A program made the translations under genes and the position numbers. A DNA stretch of 64,000 bases from Limnohabitans lacus. GTDB lineage: Bacteria; Pseudomonadota; Gammaproteobacteria; Burkholderiales; Burkholderiaceae_C. Location of the stretch: contig NZ_JASGBH010000001.1 of NCBI RefSeq assembly GCF_030053395.1, forward strand, positions 186,001-250,000, given 5' to 3'. This document shows, piece by piece, positions 55,290 through 64,000 of the stretch. Every line of letters begins with the position of its first letter. Within the stretch, counting starts at the first letter, position 1. Under the pieces are notes generated by a model, which did no database searches, was not told the origin of the DNA, and worked only from the letters and a program-made list of their open reading frames with translations.

Positions 55290-55592
55290 ATGTCCACCGC
55301 CTGGCAAATTGGCCTGTTGATCGCGCTGGCTGTGCTGGCCGCCAACTTGCCTTTTGCCAACCAGCGCATCTTGCTGGTCGGCCCTACACGCAGCAGCAAA
55401 TCACTGGCCATTCGGCTGGCCGAGTTGGTGCTGCTTTATTTTGTGGTCGGCGCTGCGGGTTTAGCGCTGGAAAATCACGCCGGACAAATCTCTCCCCAAG
55501 GTTGGGAGTTTTACGCCATCACCGGCACCATGTTTGTGACCTTGTCCTTTCCGGGTTTCGTCTACCGTTACCTGATGCACCGCCAGCACTGA
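55290..55592 (+). CDS. DUF2818 family membrane protein
   Basis: 100 residues from ATG 55290, 2 bp after nuoN. Three predicted helices (LLIALAVLAANLPFANQRIL, AELVLLYFVVGAAGLAL, FYAITGTMFVTLSFPGFVYRY). Betaproteobacterial genomes commonly have this family right after nuoN, so a role in complex I assembly or stability is plausible; function unproven. Confidence 0.88.
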   Translation: MSTAWQIGLLIALAVLAANLPFANQRILLVGPTRSSKSLAIRLAELVLLYFVVGAAGLALENHAGQISPQGWEFYAITGTMFVTLSFPGFVYRYLMHRQH

Positions 55593-55606
55593 GGCTGGCC
55601 CCATCC

Positions 55607-56194
55607 ATGTCCGATGAGCATCTGATCGAGCACCGCGTCTCGCAGGAAGAGTTGCTGCACGGCCATTTTTTGCACGCTTTCCGAGACACGGTCCGCCTGC
55701 CCAACAAAGGCTTGGCCACCCGCGAGTACGTCGTTCACCCTGGCGCGGTGATGGTGATCCCGATGCTGCAAATGCCCGATGGCCAGATGCGACTGGTGCT
55801 GGAGCGCCAATACCGCTACCCGGTGGGGCAAGTCATGATCGAGTTCCCTGCCGGCAAGCTCGATGCCGGTGAAGACCCTTGGTTGTGTGCCCAACGCGAG
55901 TTGATGGAAGAGACTGGTTACCGGGCCCGAGAATGGGCCAAGGCCGGTGTTTTGCACCCGGTGATCGCCTATTCGACCGAAGTGATCGAGATCTGGTTTG
56001 CGCGCGACCTCAGCTTGGGTGAGCGGCAACTGGACTCGGAAGAGTTTTTGGATGTCTTCACCGCCACCCCTCAAGAGCTGATGGGCTGGTGCCAGCAAGG
56101 CCTGGTGACCGACGGCAAAACCCTGACCGGGGCGCTTTGGTTGCAGAATGTGCTCTCTGGTGCTTGGCCGCTGACTTGGCAAAGCGCCACCTGA
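55607..56194 (+). CDS. NUDIX hydrolase, ADP-ribose pyrophosphatase type
   Basis: 195 residues from ATG 55607. The full Nudix box GKLDAGEDPWLCAQRELMEETGY (G-x5-E-x7-REL-x-EE-x-G) binds the catalytic metals. The N-terminal half (TREYVVHPGAVMVIPML, LERQYRYPVGQVMIEFPAG) fits ADP-ribose/NudF-like enzymes. Starts 14 bp after the DUF2818 gene, so probably at the end of the nuo transcript. Confidence 0.9.
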   Translation: MSDEHLIEHRVSQEELLHGHFLHAFRDTVRLPNKGLATREYVVHPGAVMVIPMLQMPDGQMRLVLERQYRYPVGQVMIEFPAGKLDAGEDPWLCAQRELMEETGYRAREWAKAGVLHPVIAYSTEVIEIWFARDLSLGERQLDSEEFLDVFTATPQELMGWCQQGLVTDGKTLTGALWLQNVLSGAWPLTWQSAT

Positions 56195-56199
56195 ACCTC

Positions 56200-56697
56200 A
56201 TGAAAGTCCTTGACCTCCAGTGTCGTCAGGGCCACAGCTTCGAAGGCTGGTTCGGCTCGCAAGGCGATTACGACGCGCAGCGGGCGCGGGGATTGGTCAC
56301 GTGCCCCCTGTGCAACGACAGCGAGATCACCAAAATGCTGTCTGCACCGCGCCTGAACTTGGGGCACAGCAGCGCGCCCACCTCAGCCCAGTCTGAGACA
56401 GTGCCATCGGAGGCTTCTGCTGCCACCACCGCAGCGTCCTCAGCGCCAAGTGCTGAGGTTAACCCCGTGGTGCAAATGCAAGCGGCACTGATGCACATGG
56501 TGCGCCACGTCATGGCCAACACCGAAAACGTGGGCACGCGCTTTGCTGAAGAAGCCCGCAAGATCCATTACGGTGAGCGCCAGGAGCGCAACATCCGAGG
56601 CCACGCCACCCGCGAAGAAACCGAGGCCTTGCTCGACGAGGGCATCGCGGTCATGCCCCTGCCTGTGCCCGAAGGCCTCGACGGGCCGCTCCAATGA
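56200..56697 (+). CDS. DUF1178 family protein
   Basis: 165 residues from ATG 56200. N-terminal zinc-ribbon-like part LQCRQGHSFEGWFGSQGDYDAQ..LVTCPLCNDSEITKMLSAP with CxxxH and CPLC. A low-complexity Ser/Ala linker follows, then a conserved C-terminal part FAEEARKIHYGERQERNIRGHATREETEALLDEGI. Function unknown. Starts 5 bp after the NUDIX gene. Confidence 0.9.
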   Translation: MKVLDLQCRQGHSFEGWFGSQGDYDAQRARGLVTCPLCNDSEITKMLSAPRLNLGHSSAPTSAQSETVPSEASAATTAASSAPSAEVNPVVQMQAALMHMVRHVMANTENVGTRFAEEARKIHYGERQERNIRGHATREETEALLDEGIAVMPLPVPEGLDGPLQ

Positions 56698-56722
56698 GCC
56701 GCCTGGCAAGCCGGTTCCTCGC

Positions 56723-57126
56723 ATGAAACACAGCTTGCACATCACCGACGATGAAGTTGAGCTGAGCGCCATCCGTGCGCAGGGGCCCGGTGGGCAAAAC
56801 GTCAACAAGGTGTCCAGCGCCATTCAGTTGCGCTTCGATGTGGCGCAATCGAGCTTGCCCGATGACGTCAAAGCCCGCTGGCTGCAGTCGGGCGACAGCC
56901 GCTTGTCGCAAGACGGGGTGCTGGTCCTCAAGGCCCAGCGCCACCGCACACAAGAAGCCAACCGCCAAGATGCTTGGATGCGCCTGTACGAATTGCTGGA
57001 CCAGTTTGCCAAAGCGCCCAAAGCCCGCAAGGCCACCAAGCCCACACGCGGCTCGGTGCAACGGCGCTTGCAGGGTAAGGCGATTCAATCGCAGCTCAAA
57101 AGCTCGCGCCGCAAGAGTGACGGGGA

Positions 57127-57130
<4 letters not shown>
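56723..57130 (+). CDS. arfB: Alternative ribosome-rescue factor ArfB (peptidyl-tRNA hydrolase)
   Basis: 135 residues from ATG 56723. The GGQ motif in [23 protein letters not shown] hydrolyses peptidyl-tRNA on stalled ribosomes. The basic C-terminal tail ([34 protein letters not shown]) enters the mRNA channel. Length and both parts match E. coli YaeJ/ArfB (140). Ends overlapping the convergent miaA stop by 4 bp. Confidence 0.92.
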
Positions 57131-58067
<937 letters not shown>

Positions 58068-58071
<4 letters not shown>

Positions 58072-59279
58072 GCGGCTTGCCATTCGCGTGGTTTGCCGTG
58101 GCGTTGAACAGCGGTCCACGCCACAGCCGCGATCACCGTGCTCCACAGCAGCATGCCATGGGCCAAAGCCCACAGCGGCACTTCCATGTTGCGACCCAGC
58201 CAGCCGCCCATGACAAAGGCGCCCAGCATCATCAAAAAGCCGTTGAGTGCAGACGCCGTGCCCGCTTGGAGCGGGAAGGGCGCAACCGCCGCACTTTGGC
58301 CGCAGGGCTGGTGCACGCCATGGCCAAACATGTAGAAATACACCGGCACCATCACCGCCCAAGCGCCATACCAGGGCTGGTCCGATCCGGCATAGGCCAG
58401 CACGGTGAGCACCACGCCGCCACCGACCGAGAGCCCCGCGGCCACGCCCACGGTGCGGTGCATGCTGGTGCGCCGCAGCATCCACCGCCCCCAGAAGGTG
58501 CCCAGGATGTAGGACAGCGACATGGTGAACATCAAGAGGCCATAGACCGTCTTGCTGTAGCCCAACTGCTGGGTGAAGACGAAAGACGAGGTGGCCAAGA
58601 AAGTGAACAACCCCAGGTAAGACGCAGAAGACAAGGCGCACCCGGTGCGAAACACCGGGTGGCGGATGATCTGCAGGTTGGAGCGCCACAGCGAATCCCA
58701 GCGCAGCGCGTCCATGCGGCGCTGGGGCAGGGTTTCTTGGAACCACCAGACCAGCAAGCCCCAAGTGAGCGCGCCAAACAAGGTGACCGAGAGCAAGGCA
58801 TAGCGCCAGCCCACCCAGTCGCTGAGCAAGCCGCCCACCGGAGCGCAGGTGCAGGCGATCATGCCCAGACCGGTCAGGGCTTGCGACATGACTTGCGCGC
58901 CCTCGTGGGGCTGGTACAGGTCGCGCACGATGGCGCGCGCAGCCATGACCCCCGCGCCCATGGCGATGCCTTGCACCGTGCGTGCGGCGATCAACCACCC
59001 GATGCCTGGCGCCGCCACGCAGGCCAGCGAGGCGATCACATAAGCGCCCATGCCCCACAGCAAGACCGGCCGGCGACCATAGCGGTCTGACAGCGGCCCC
59101 CAGACCAGCTGGGACAGCCCAAAGGCCAGCAAGAGGGCGGTCAAGGTCAGCTGAACTTCGCCCATGCTGGCGCCCAAGCTGTCGCGGATCGCGGGCAGGG
59201 TGGGCAGGTACAAGTCGGTGGTGACGGCCTGCAAACCCAGCAGCAGCGCCAACAGCGCAACGACGAGGTGACGGCTCAT
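58068..59279 (-). CDS. Bcr/CflA-type MFS drug efflux transporter
   Basis: 403 residues from ATG 59279, about 12 helices. [19 protein letters not shown] and the motif A loop [16 protein letters not shown] fit the Bcr/CflA subfamily of proton-coupled exporters. Substrate unknown. Sits between mutL and miaA with one-base and four-base overlaps, so it is translated from the same mRNA. Confidence 0.87.
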
Positions 59280-61243
59280 CAACGGCCCCGCAAGAACAAG
59301 GCGTCCAGATCGCGCATCGACATTTGCCGCCAGGTGGGGCGGCCGTGGTTGCATTGGTCAGAGCGCTCGGTCTCTTCCATCTGGCGCAGCAGGGCGTTCA
59401 TTTCATCGAGCGTCAGGCGCCGGTTGGCCCGCACCGCGCCATGGCAAGCCATGGTGGCCAGGATTTCGTTTTGGGCGCGTTGCACCACGGTGCTCGCGTC
59501 ATGCTGGGCCAGCTCGGCCAACACGCTGCGGGCCAACTCAACCGCGTCGCCTTGGGCCAAGGTGGTGGGCACGGCACGCACGGCCAGGGTCTTGGCCGAC
59601 AGCGGTGAGATTTCAAGGCCCAGTTGCGCCAGCACCTCGGCGCCGCTTTCGGCGGTGGCCACCTCGGTCGGTGTGGCGGCAAAGGTGGCCGGGATCAGCA
59701 GCGGCTGGCTGGCAATGCGTGGGCCATCGCCTTCGGTGTTGAGCTGGTTTTTCAGGCGCTCGTACACGATGCGCTCGTGTGCGGCATGCATGTCCACCAC
59801 CACCAGGCCTTGCTTGTTTTCGGCCAAGATGTACACGCCGTGCAGCTGCGCCACGGCGCGGCCCAAGGGCCAATCGCCTTCGGGCAAAGGGGAAGGTGCA
59901 GGGGCAGCCGCTGGCACGGGCGTCGTCGATGGTGCAGTGACAGGCGCTGTCCAGCGGGGCGCGTCGCTGTCGTGGGCTTCTTGCCGGGCTTGTGGTGGGT
60001 TCCACAGGGCTTTGAGGTCGGCCATGGCCTGCTCGCCGTCCACGCGGGGGCGCACAAAGTCGGCGGGTTTGTAACTGGGCGCTGAAAAGGTCGAGGGGCC
60101 AGGCCGCTCAAACGCCATGCCGCCTTGCTGCCAGCTGGCCGATTCGGGCAGGGTTTTGGGGGCGGGGGCTTTCAGGTCGAAATCGCTCGGGGTCTCTGAG
60201 GCTGAATCGGCCAAGTTTTGTGAACGCGGCGCGGCCAGCGCGTTTTCAATCGCGTGACGCACCGCTTGGTGCACGGCTCGGCTGTCGCGAAAGCGCACTT
60301 CGATCTTGGTGGGGTGCACGTTCACATCGACCAGCGTGGGGTCGATCTGCATGAACAGGGCGTAGGCTGGCTGCTTGTGGCCGTGCAGCACGTCTTCGTA
60401 GGCGCTGCGTGCGCCATGCATCACGACCTTGTCCCGCACAAAGCGGCCATTCACATAAGCAAACTGGTGGTCGGGGCGTGAGCGGGCGGCGTCGGGCAGA
60501 CCCGCACGGCCAATCACCTTGAGCGGCCCGGCGTTGTATTCCACCGCGATCGACTGCGCGACGAACTCTTCGCCCAGCACATCGGCCAGGCGTTGCTCCA
60601 GGCCCGCAGCGCCTGGGTGCACGCGCCACTGTTCGACCAACTTGCCCTCGTGCCAGATGGCAAAGCCCACATCGGGACGGGCCAGCGCGTGGCGGCGCAC
60701 GGCCTCGATGCAATGCGCCAGTTCGGTGCTGTCGCTTTTCAAAAACTTGCGGCGGGCGGGGGTCGAGAAAAACAGCTCTTTGACCTCCACCGTGGTGCCC
60801 ACGGCGCGTGCGGCCGGGCGGATCTCGCCGGTGCGGCCGTCCAGCGCAAAGGCGGTGGGCTGGCCGTCCATGCGCGAGAGCAAGGTGAGTTCGGACACCG
60901 AGTTGATGGCCGCCAGTGCCTCGCCCCGAAAGCCCATGGTCATGACCGATTCGAGTTCGTCGAGGTTGCCGATCTTGCTGGTGGCGTGGCGTTTGAGGGC
61001 TGTAGCCAACTCGTCTGGGGCAATGCCGCCGCCATCGTCTTCCACCGAAATCAGGCGGGTGCCGCCGCCCATCAGGCGCAGGGTGATGCTTTGTGCACCC
61101 GCGTCCATGGCGTTGTCCACCAGCTCGCGCACGACCGATGCCGGGCGCTCAACCACCTCGCCAGCGGCGATTTGGCTGATCAGTTCATCGGGGAGTTCGC
61201 GAATGGGGCGGCGCGCGGTCGCCGGGGTTTGTTCAAAGCTCAC
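59279..61243 (-). CDS. mutL: DNA mismatch repair protein MutL
   Basis: 654 residues. N-terminal GHKL ATPase ([66 protein letters not shown]). The C-terminal domain has [12 protein letters not shown], the metal-binding endonuclease motif of the DQHA(x)2E(x)4E type, plus ACHGAVRAN and CNHGRPTW. This suggests a nicking MutL that works without MutH. Divergent from the DedA gene. Confidence 0.95.
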   Translation of the reverse strand: MSFEQTPATARRPIRELPDELISQIAAGEVVERPASVVRELVDNAMDAGAQSITLRLMGGGTRLISVEDDGGGIAPDELATALKRHATSKIGNLDELESVMTMGFRGEALAAINSVSELTLLSRMDGQPTAFALDGRTGEIRPAARAVGTTVEVKELFFSTPARRKFLKSDSTELAHCIEAVRRHALARPDVGFAIWHEGKLVEQWRVHPGAAGLEQRLADVLGEEFVAQSIAVEYNAGPLKVIGRAGLPDAARSRPDHQFAYVNGRFVRDKVVMHGARSAYEDVLHGHKQPAYALFMQIDPTLVDVNVHPTKIEVRFRDSRAVHQAVRHAIENALAAPRSQNLADSASETPSDFDLKAPAPKTLPESASWQQGGMAFERPGPSTFSAPSYKPADFVRPRVDGEQAMADLKALWNPPQARQEAHDSDAPRWTAPVTAPSTTPVPAAAPAPSPLPEGDWPLGRAVAQLHGVYILAENKQGLVVVDMHAAHERIVYERLKNQLNTEGDGPRIASQPLLIPATFAATPTEVATAESGAEVLAQLGLEISPLSAKTLAVRAVPTTLAQGDAVELARSVLAELAQHDASTVVQRAQNEILATMACHGAVRANRRLTLDEMNALLRQMEETERSDQCNHGRPTWRQMSMRDLDALFLRGR

Positions 61244-61304
61244 CGCCTGATTTTAGGGCTTGGGCGTGGCCTGCGCCCGCCTGGGGGCAGGGGATAATCG
61301 GCGC

Positions 61305-61943
61305 ATGGACATCCTCTTGCAACTCCTTGATTTCATCCTCCACGTCGACCGCTACCTGGAGGCCTTTGTGAGCCAGCATGGCGCTTGGGTGTATGCCCTC
61401 TTGTTTGTGATCATTTTTGTCGAGACGGGCCTGGTCATCATGCCGTTTTTGCCGGGTGATTCGCTTTTGTTCATCGTGGGCGCGCTGTGCGGTGCCGATC
61501 TCTTGAACCTGCCTTTGACGATGGCCCTGCTTTTGGTGGCCGCCATCTTGGGTGACCAGACCAACTACAGCATTGGGCGTTACTTGGGCCCCAAGGTATT
61601 CCAGTGGGAAAACTCCCGCTTTTTCAACCGCCAGGCTTTCATGCAGGCCAATGCTTTTTATGAAAAGTACGGCGGCATCACCATCATCTTGGCGCGCTTC
61701 ATGCCGTTTATCCGCACCTTTGTGCCCTTTGTGGCGGGTGTGGCCGAGATGACCCGCCACAAGTTCACGATGTTCAACGTGGTGGGCGGCGTGATTTGGG
61801 TGGTCGGCCTGACTTTGGCCGGTTACCTGTTCGGTAATTTGCCCTTTGTGCAAACCCATCTGAGCAAGATCATCTGGGCTTTGATTTTTGTGCCAGGCCT
61901 GATCGCCATCATCGGAGCATGGCGCGCGCGCAAGGCGGGGTGA
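61305..61943 (+). CDS. DedA family membrane protein
   Basis: 212 residues from ATG 61305. VETGLVIMPFLPGDSLLFIVGAL and the conserved ILARFMPFIRTFVPFVAGVAEM re-entrant motif identify the family, which transports or flips polyprenyl phosphate or lipids and supports membrane homeostasis. About five helices. Its stop abuts the stop of the convergent kinase gene with no gap. Confidence 0.9.
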   Translation: MDILLQLLDFILHVDRYLEAFVSQHGAWVYALLFVIIFVETGLVIMPFLPGDSLLFIVGALCGADLLNLPLTMALLLVAAILGDQTNYSIGRYLGPKVFQWENSRFFNRQAFMQANAFYEKYGGITIILARFMPFIRTFVPFVAGVAEMTRHKFTMFNVVGGVIWVVGLTLAGYLFGNLPFVQTHLSKIIWALIFVPGLIAIIGAWRARKAG

Positions 61944-62873
61944 TCAAAACGCCAGCACCTCAGCCCGTGTAGGCGGCTGGCAGCCTTGGCGGGTGCAGTT
62001 GATGGCAGCTGCTTTCATGGACAGGGCCAGCGTTTCGTTCACGCGTGCGGCGGCATCAGCAGGCTGCATGGCCCAGTCGGCCAGAGTGTTGCCCCAGAAG
62101 GTGTCGCCAGCGCCTACGGTGTCGGCCACGGTGATGTGCGGCACGGGCAGGCTGTGGTGTTGGTCTTCAATGTCCAGAGAGGCCCCATCACCGCCAAAGG
62201 TCAGCGCAATACGGCTCAAGGCGCCGGTCTGGGCTGTTGATCGCAGCTCTGAAACCAAGCGGGCTGACTCGGACAAATGGACGCCTTCAAAACCCAAAGT
62301 CTCCAGGTCTTCGTCGCTGGCTTTGATCCAGTCGGCCCAGACCATGACCGAGCGCACGGCGGCGGCATAGGCGTTCAGGTCTTCTGCCAGTTTGGGGCGC
62401 AAATTGATGTCCACGCTCACTGTCCAGCCCAAGGCTTTGGCGCCTTGCACGATGGCCAGCACTTTCTCGTGTTCGGGCGGCACCAAGGCCAAAGAGCCGG
62501 TGTGCAGGATGCCAGGGGCTGCGTTTTTCAACTGAGCCAACACGCTGTCCACGCTGTAGTCGCGGTCGGCAATGCCTTCGCGGTAAAAGCCGTAGCTGGG
62601 CTGACCGTCCTTGATTTGGATCACCGCCAGCGAGGTGGGCAGGCGCGAAGACTGCTCGGTCACGGCCACGCCGTTGCTGAGCAGTTGGGCTTTGAGCTGG
62701 GTGCCGAAGTTGTCGCTCGACAAGGGGTTGAGGTAGCGCACCGTTGCACCGCGCAAGGCGGCGGCTCGGGCCAGGTTGTAGGGGCTGCCGCCCATCAGGG
62801 GCCGCAATTGGCCGTCGGGCTGCGCGATGCAGTCCATCAGGGCTTCGCCCAAGACAAAAATCGAAGGAGACAT
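61944..62873 (-). CDS. PfkB-family carbohydrate kinase (fructokinase-like)
   Basis: 309 residues. PfkB signatures: MGGSPYNLARAAALRGATVRYL near the N-terminus and DTVGAGDTFWGNTLA with the catalytic Asp and anion hole. Phosphorylates a sugar with ATP. It follows a ribose/xylose-type ABC permease on the same strand by 6 bp, so the imported sugar is its likely substrate; fructose is a guess from overall resemblance to fructokinases. Confidence 0.87.
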   Translation of the reverse strand: MSPSIFVLGEALMDCIAQPDGQLRPLMGGSPYNLARAAALRGATVRYLNPLSSDNFGTQLKAQLLSNGVAVTEQSSRLPTSLAVIQIKDGQPSYGFYREGIADRDYSVDSVLAQLKNAAPGILHTGSLALVPPEHEKVLAIVQGAKALGWTVSVDINLRPKLAEDLNAYAAAVRSVMVWADWIKASDEDLETLGFEGVHLSESARLVSELRSTAQTGALSRIALTFGGDGASLDIEDQHHSLPVPHITVADTVGAGDTFWGNTLADWAMQPADAAARVNETLALSMKAAAINCTRQGCQPPTRAEVLAF

Positions 62874-62879
62874 AAAAAA

Positions 62880-63824
62880 TTATTTTTTGAGCAGGTGCTT
62901 GCGGCGCACCACGTCGATCCAGACAGCCACGATCACGACGGCGCCAATGGCCATCATTTGCTTGAACTGGGAGACTTCCATCAGGTTCATGCCGTTGCGG
63001 ATCATGGTGATCAGCACCGCGCCGAGCAAGCTGCCCCAAATGCTGCCGCGACCGCCAAAGAGGGATGTACCACCCAAGATGACGGCCGCAATCGCGTCCA
63101 GCTCGAACATCTGCGCCATCTTGCCGCTCGACGAGTCCATGCGGGCCATCAGCACGATGGCGCCCAGCGCACAGCTCAGGCCCGAGACGACATACACGCC
63201 CAGCTTGTACCAGCGGATGTTGATGCCCACTTGGCGCGCACCCATTTCGTTAGAGCCCATGGCGTACACATAGCGGCCGATTTTGGTGCTCGACAAAATG
63301 AAGGCCATCACCACAAAAAAGAGGCCGGTGATCAACGTGGGCATGGGGATGCCGAACACATCGCCATAGCCCAAGAAGGGGAAGGGCTCGGGCAAGCCCG
63401 CGTTGTCAAAACCGCCGGTCAGGTCAAACGCCAGGCCGCGCCACAGCGTGAGGCCACCCAAGGTGACGATGAACGCCGGAATGCCCACAAAGGCCACCAA
63501 ATAGCCGTTGAACAGGCCCACGGCAGCGCCAATCGCCAGCGCCACCACCATGGCCAGGTAAGGGTCAACGCCGATCTTGATCATCAAGTGGCCAGCCACA
63601 GCGCCCGCCAGCGCCGTCAGGGCGCCCACCGCCAGATCCACGCCGCCAGTCAAGATCACAAAGGTTTGTCCACCGGCCAACAGCGCGATCACCGAGGCCT
63701 GCACCAAGATGTTGGACAGGTTGCCGGTGGTCAGAAAGTAGGGCGAGGCGAAGGAGAGCAAAACGCCCAACACAATGACCGCCACCAAGGCGCCGTACCA
63801 CTCTTGACGGGTGATGGATTTCAT
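62880..63824 (-). CDS. ABC sugar transporter permease (RbsC-like)
   Basis: 314 residues from ATG 63824; a TTG seven codons upstream is also in frame. About nine to ten helices of the BPD_transp_2 family: VILTGGVDLAVGALTALAGAVAGHL, FIVTLGGLTLWRGLA and FELDAIAAVILGGTSLFGGRGS are diagnostic. Imports a monosaccharide with an ATPase and a binding protein that should lie beyond the right edge. Probably one operon with the kinase. Confidence 0.9.
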   Translation of the reverse strand: MKSITRQEWYGALVAVIVLGVLLSFASPYFLTTGNLSNILVQASVIALLAGGQTFVILTGGVDLAVGALTALAGAVAGHLMIKIGVDPYLAMVVALAIGAAVGLFNGYLVAFVGIPAFIVTLGGLTLWRGLAFDLTGGFDNAGLPEPFPFLGYGDVFGIPMPTLITGLFFVVMAFILSSTKIGRYVYAMGSNEMGARQVGINIRWYKLGVYVVSGLSCALGAIVLMARMDSSSGKMAQMFELDAIAAVILGGTSLFGGRGSIWGSLLGAVLITMIRNGMNLMEVSQFKQMMAIGAVVIVAVWIDVVRRKHLLKK

Positions 63825-63846
63825 ATTTTTCTCGATTGTTTTCAAT

Positions 63847-63872
63847 GCATCGCACGCGCGATGCTTTTTTTT
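63847..63872 (+). terminator. Hairpin with T8 run upstream of the permease gene
   Basis: GCATCG, loop CACGCG, CGATGC, then eight T. It looks like an intrinsic terminator read on the plus strand, although no plus-strand gene ends here. On the minus strand it would be a leader hairpin just before the permease. Confidence 0.5.
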
Positions 63873-63902
63873 GAGGGGCAGATAGCCCGCTGGCCATGGA
63901 TA

Positions 63903-63968
63903 TGTAGGCGCAGGCCCTGCAAGCGACGGGCTTTGGGGGGCCTATCGCCAGCAGGGCTGGCTCCTACA
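63903..63968 (+). repeat. REP-like imperfect inverted repeat
   Basis: TGTAGGCGCAGGCCCTGC on the left faces the complement of TGTAGGAGCCAGCCCTGC on the right (GCAGGGCTGGCTCCTACA, ending at 63968). The 66-bp unit resembles the TGTAGGAGC-type REP doublets of Pseudomonas and some comamonads (from memory). Confidence 0.75.
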
Positions 63969-64000
63969 AAAAAGGGGAGGGCCCGGACGCACTGTTCCGG

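Overview
The window is chromosomal DNA of a GC-rich betaproteobacterium, most likely family Comamonadaceae (Burkholderiales; a Limnohabitans/Rhodoferax-like freshwater lineage is an inference). Support: a complete isc operon, tpiA-secG-tRNA-Leu-nuoA..N followed by a DUF2818 gene, rpsO-pnp, orphan Bug-type periplasmic binding proteins, and a protocatechuate 4,5-cleavage (lig/pmd) gene pair.

Layout. 1-2.7 kb: end of a protocatechuate 4,5-dioxygenase beta-subunit gene, ligC, and an MFS transporter. 2.8-8.2 kb: iscR-iscS-iscU-iscA-hscB-hscA-fdx (Fe-S cluster assembly) behind a promoter with an IscR type-1-like box. 8.2-11.2 kb: dnaQ, tRNA-Val(CAC), a HU gene, a beta-barrel-like envelope protein, a MerR-type regulator and tRNA-Pro(GGG). 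11.17-12.49 kb: a roughly 1.3-kb AT-rich insertion bounded by 22-bp direct repeats of the tRNA-Pro 3' end. It carries a 12-bp repeat array, a decayed OmpA/MotB-like C-terminal domain and one intact small coiled-coil gene, but no integrase. 12.5-23.5 kb: catabolic and accessory genes (two cupins, quinone-reductase-like MDR, GST, transglutaminase-like, FAH-family hydratase, Stealth-type phosphotransferase, LysR with a divergent dehydrogenase/BKACE/Bug operon, membrane Mrr-like protein, flavin reductase). 23.7-32.9 kb: recC-recB-recD. 33-35.4 kb: small secreted protein, aminotransferase, second Bug protein. 35.6-40.6 kb: rpsO, pnp, quinone oxidoreductase, tpiA, secG. 40.7-57.1 kb: tRNA-Leu(GAG), the 14-gene complex I operon nuoA-N, then DUF2818, a NUDIX hydrolase, DUF1178 and arfB. 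57.1-64 kb: mutL-MFS-miaA on the minus strand, a DedA protein, a PfkB sugar kinase and a RbsC-like ABC permease, ending in a REP-like inverted repeat.

Most of the window is core metabolism and information processing with tight, overlapping operons. The accessory signals are the tRNA-Pro insertion, the LysR-controlled beta-keto-acid cleavage operon, and the intergenic palindromic repeats. I found no complete, clearly new multi-gene system. The tRNA-Pro footprint is the best candidate for something undescribed.
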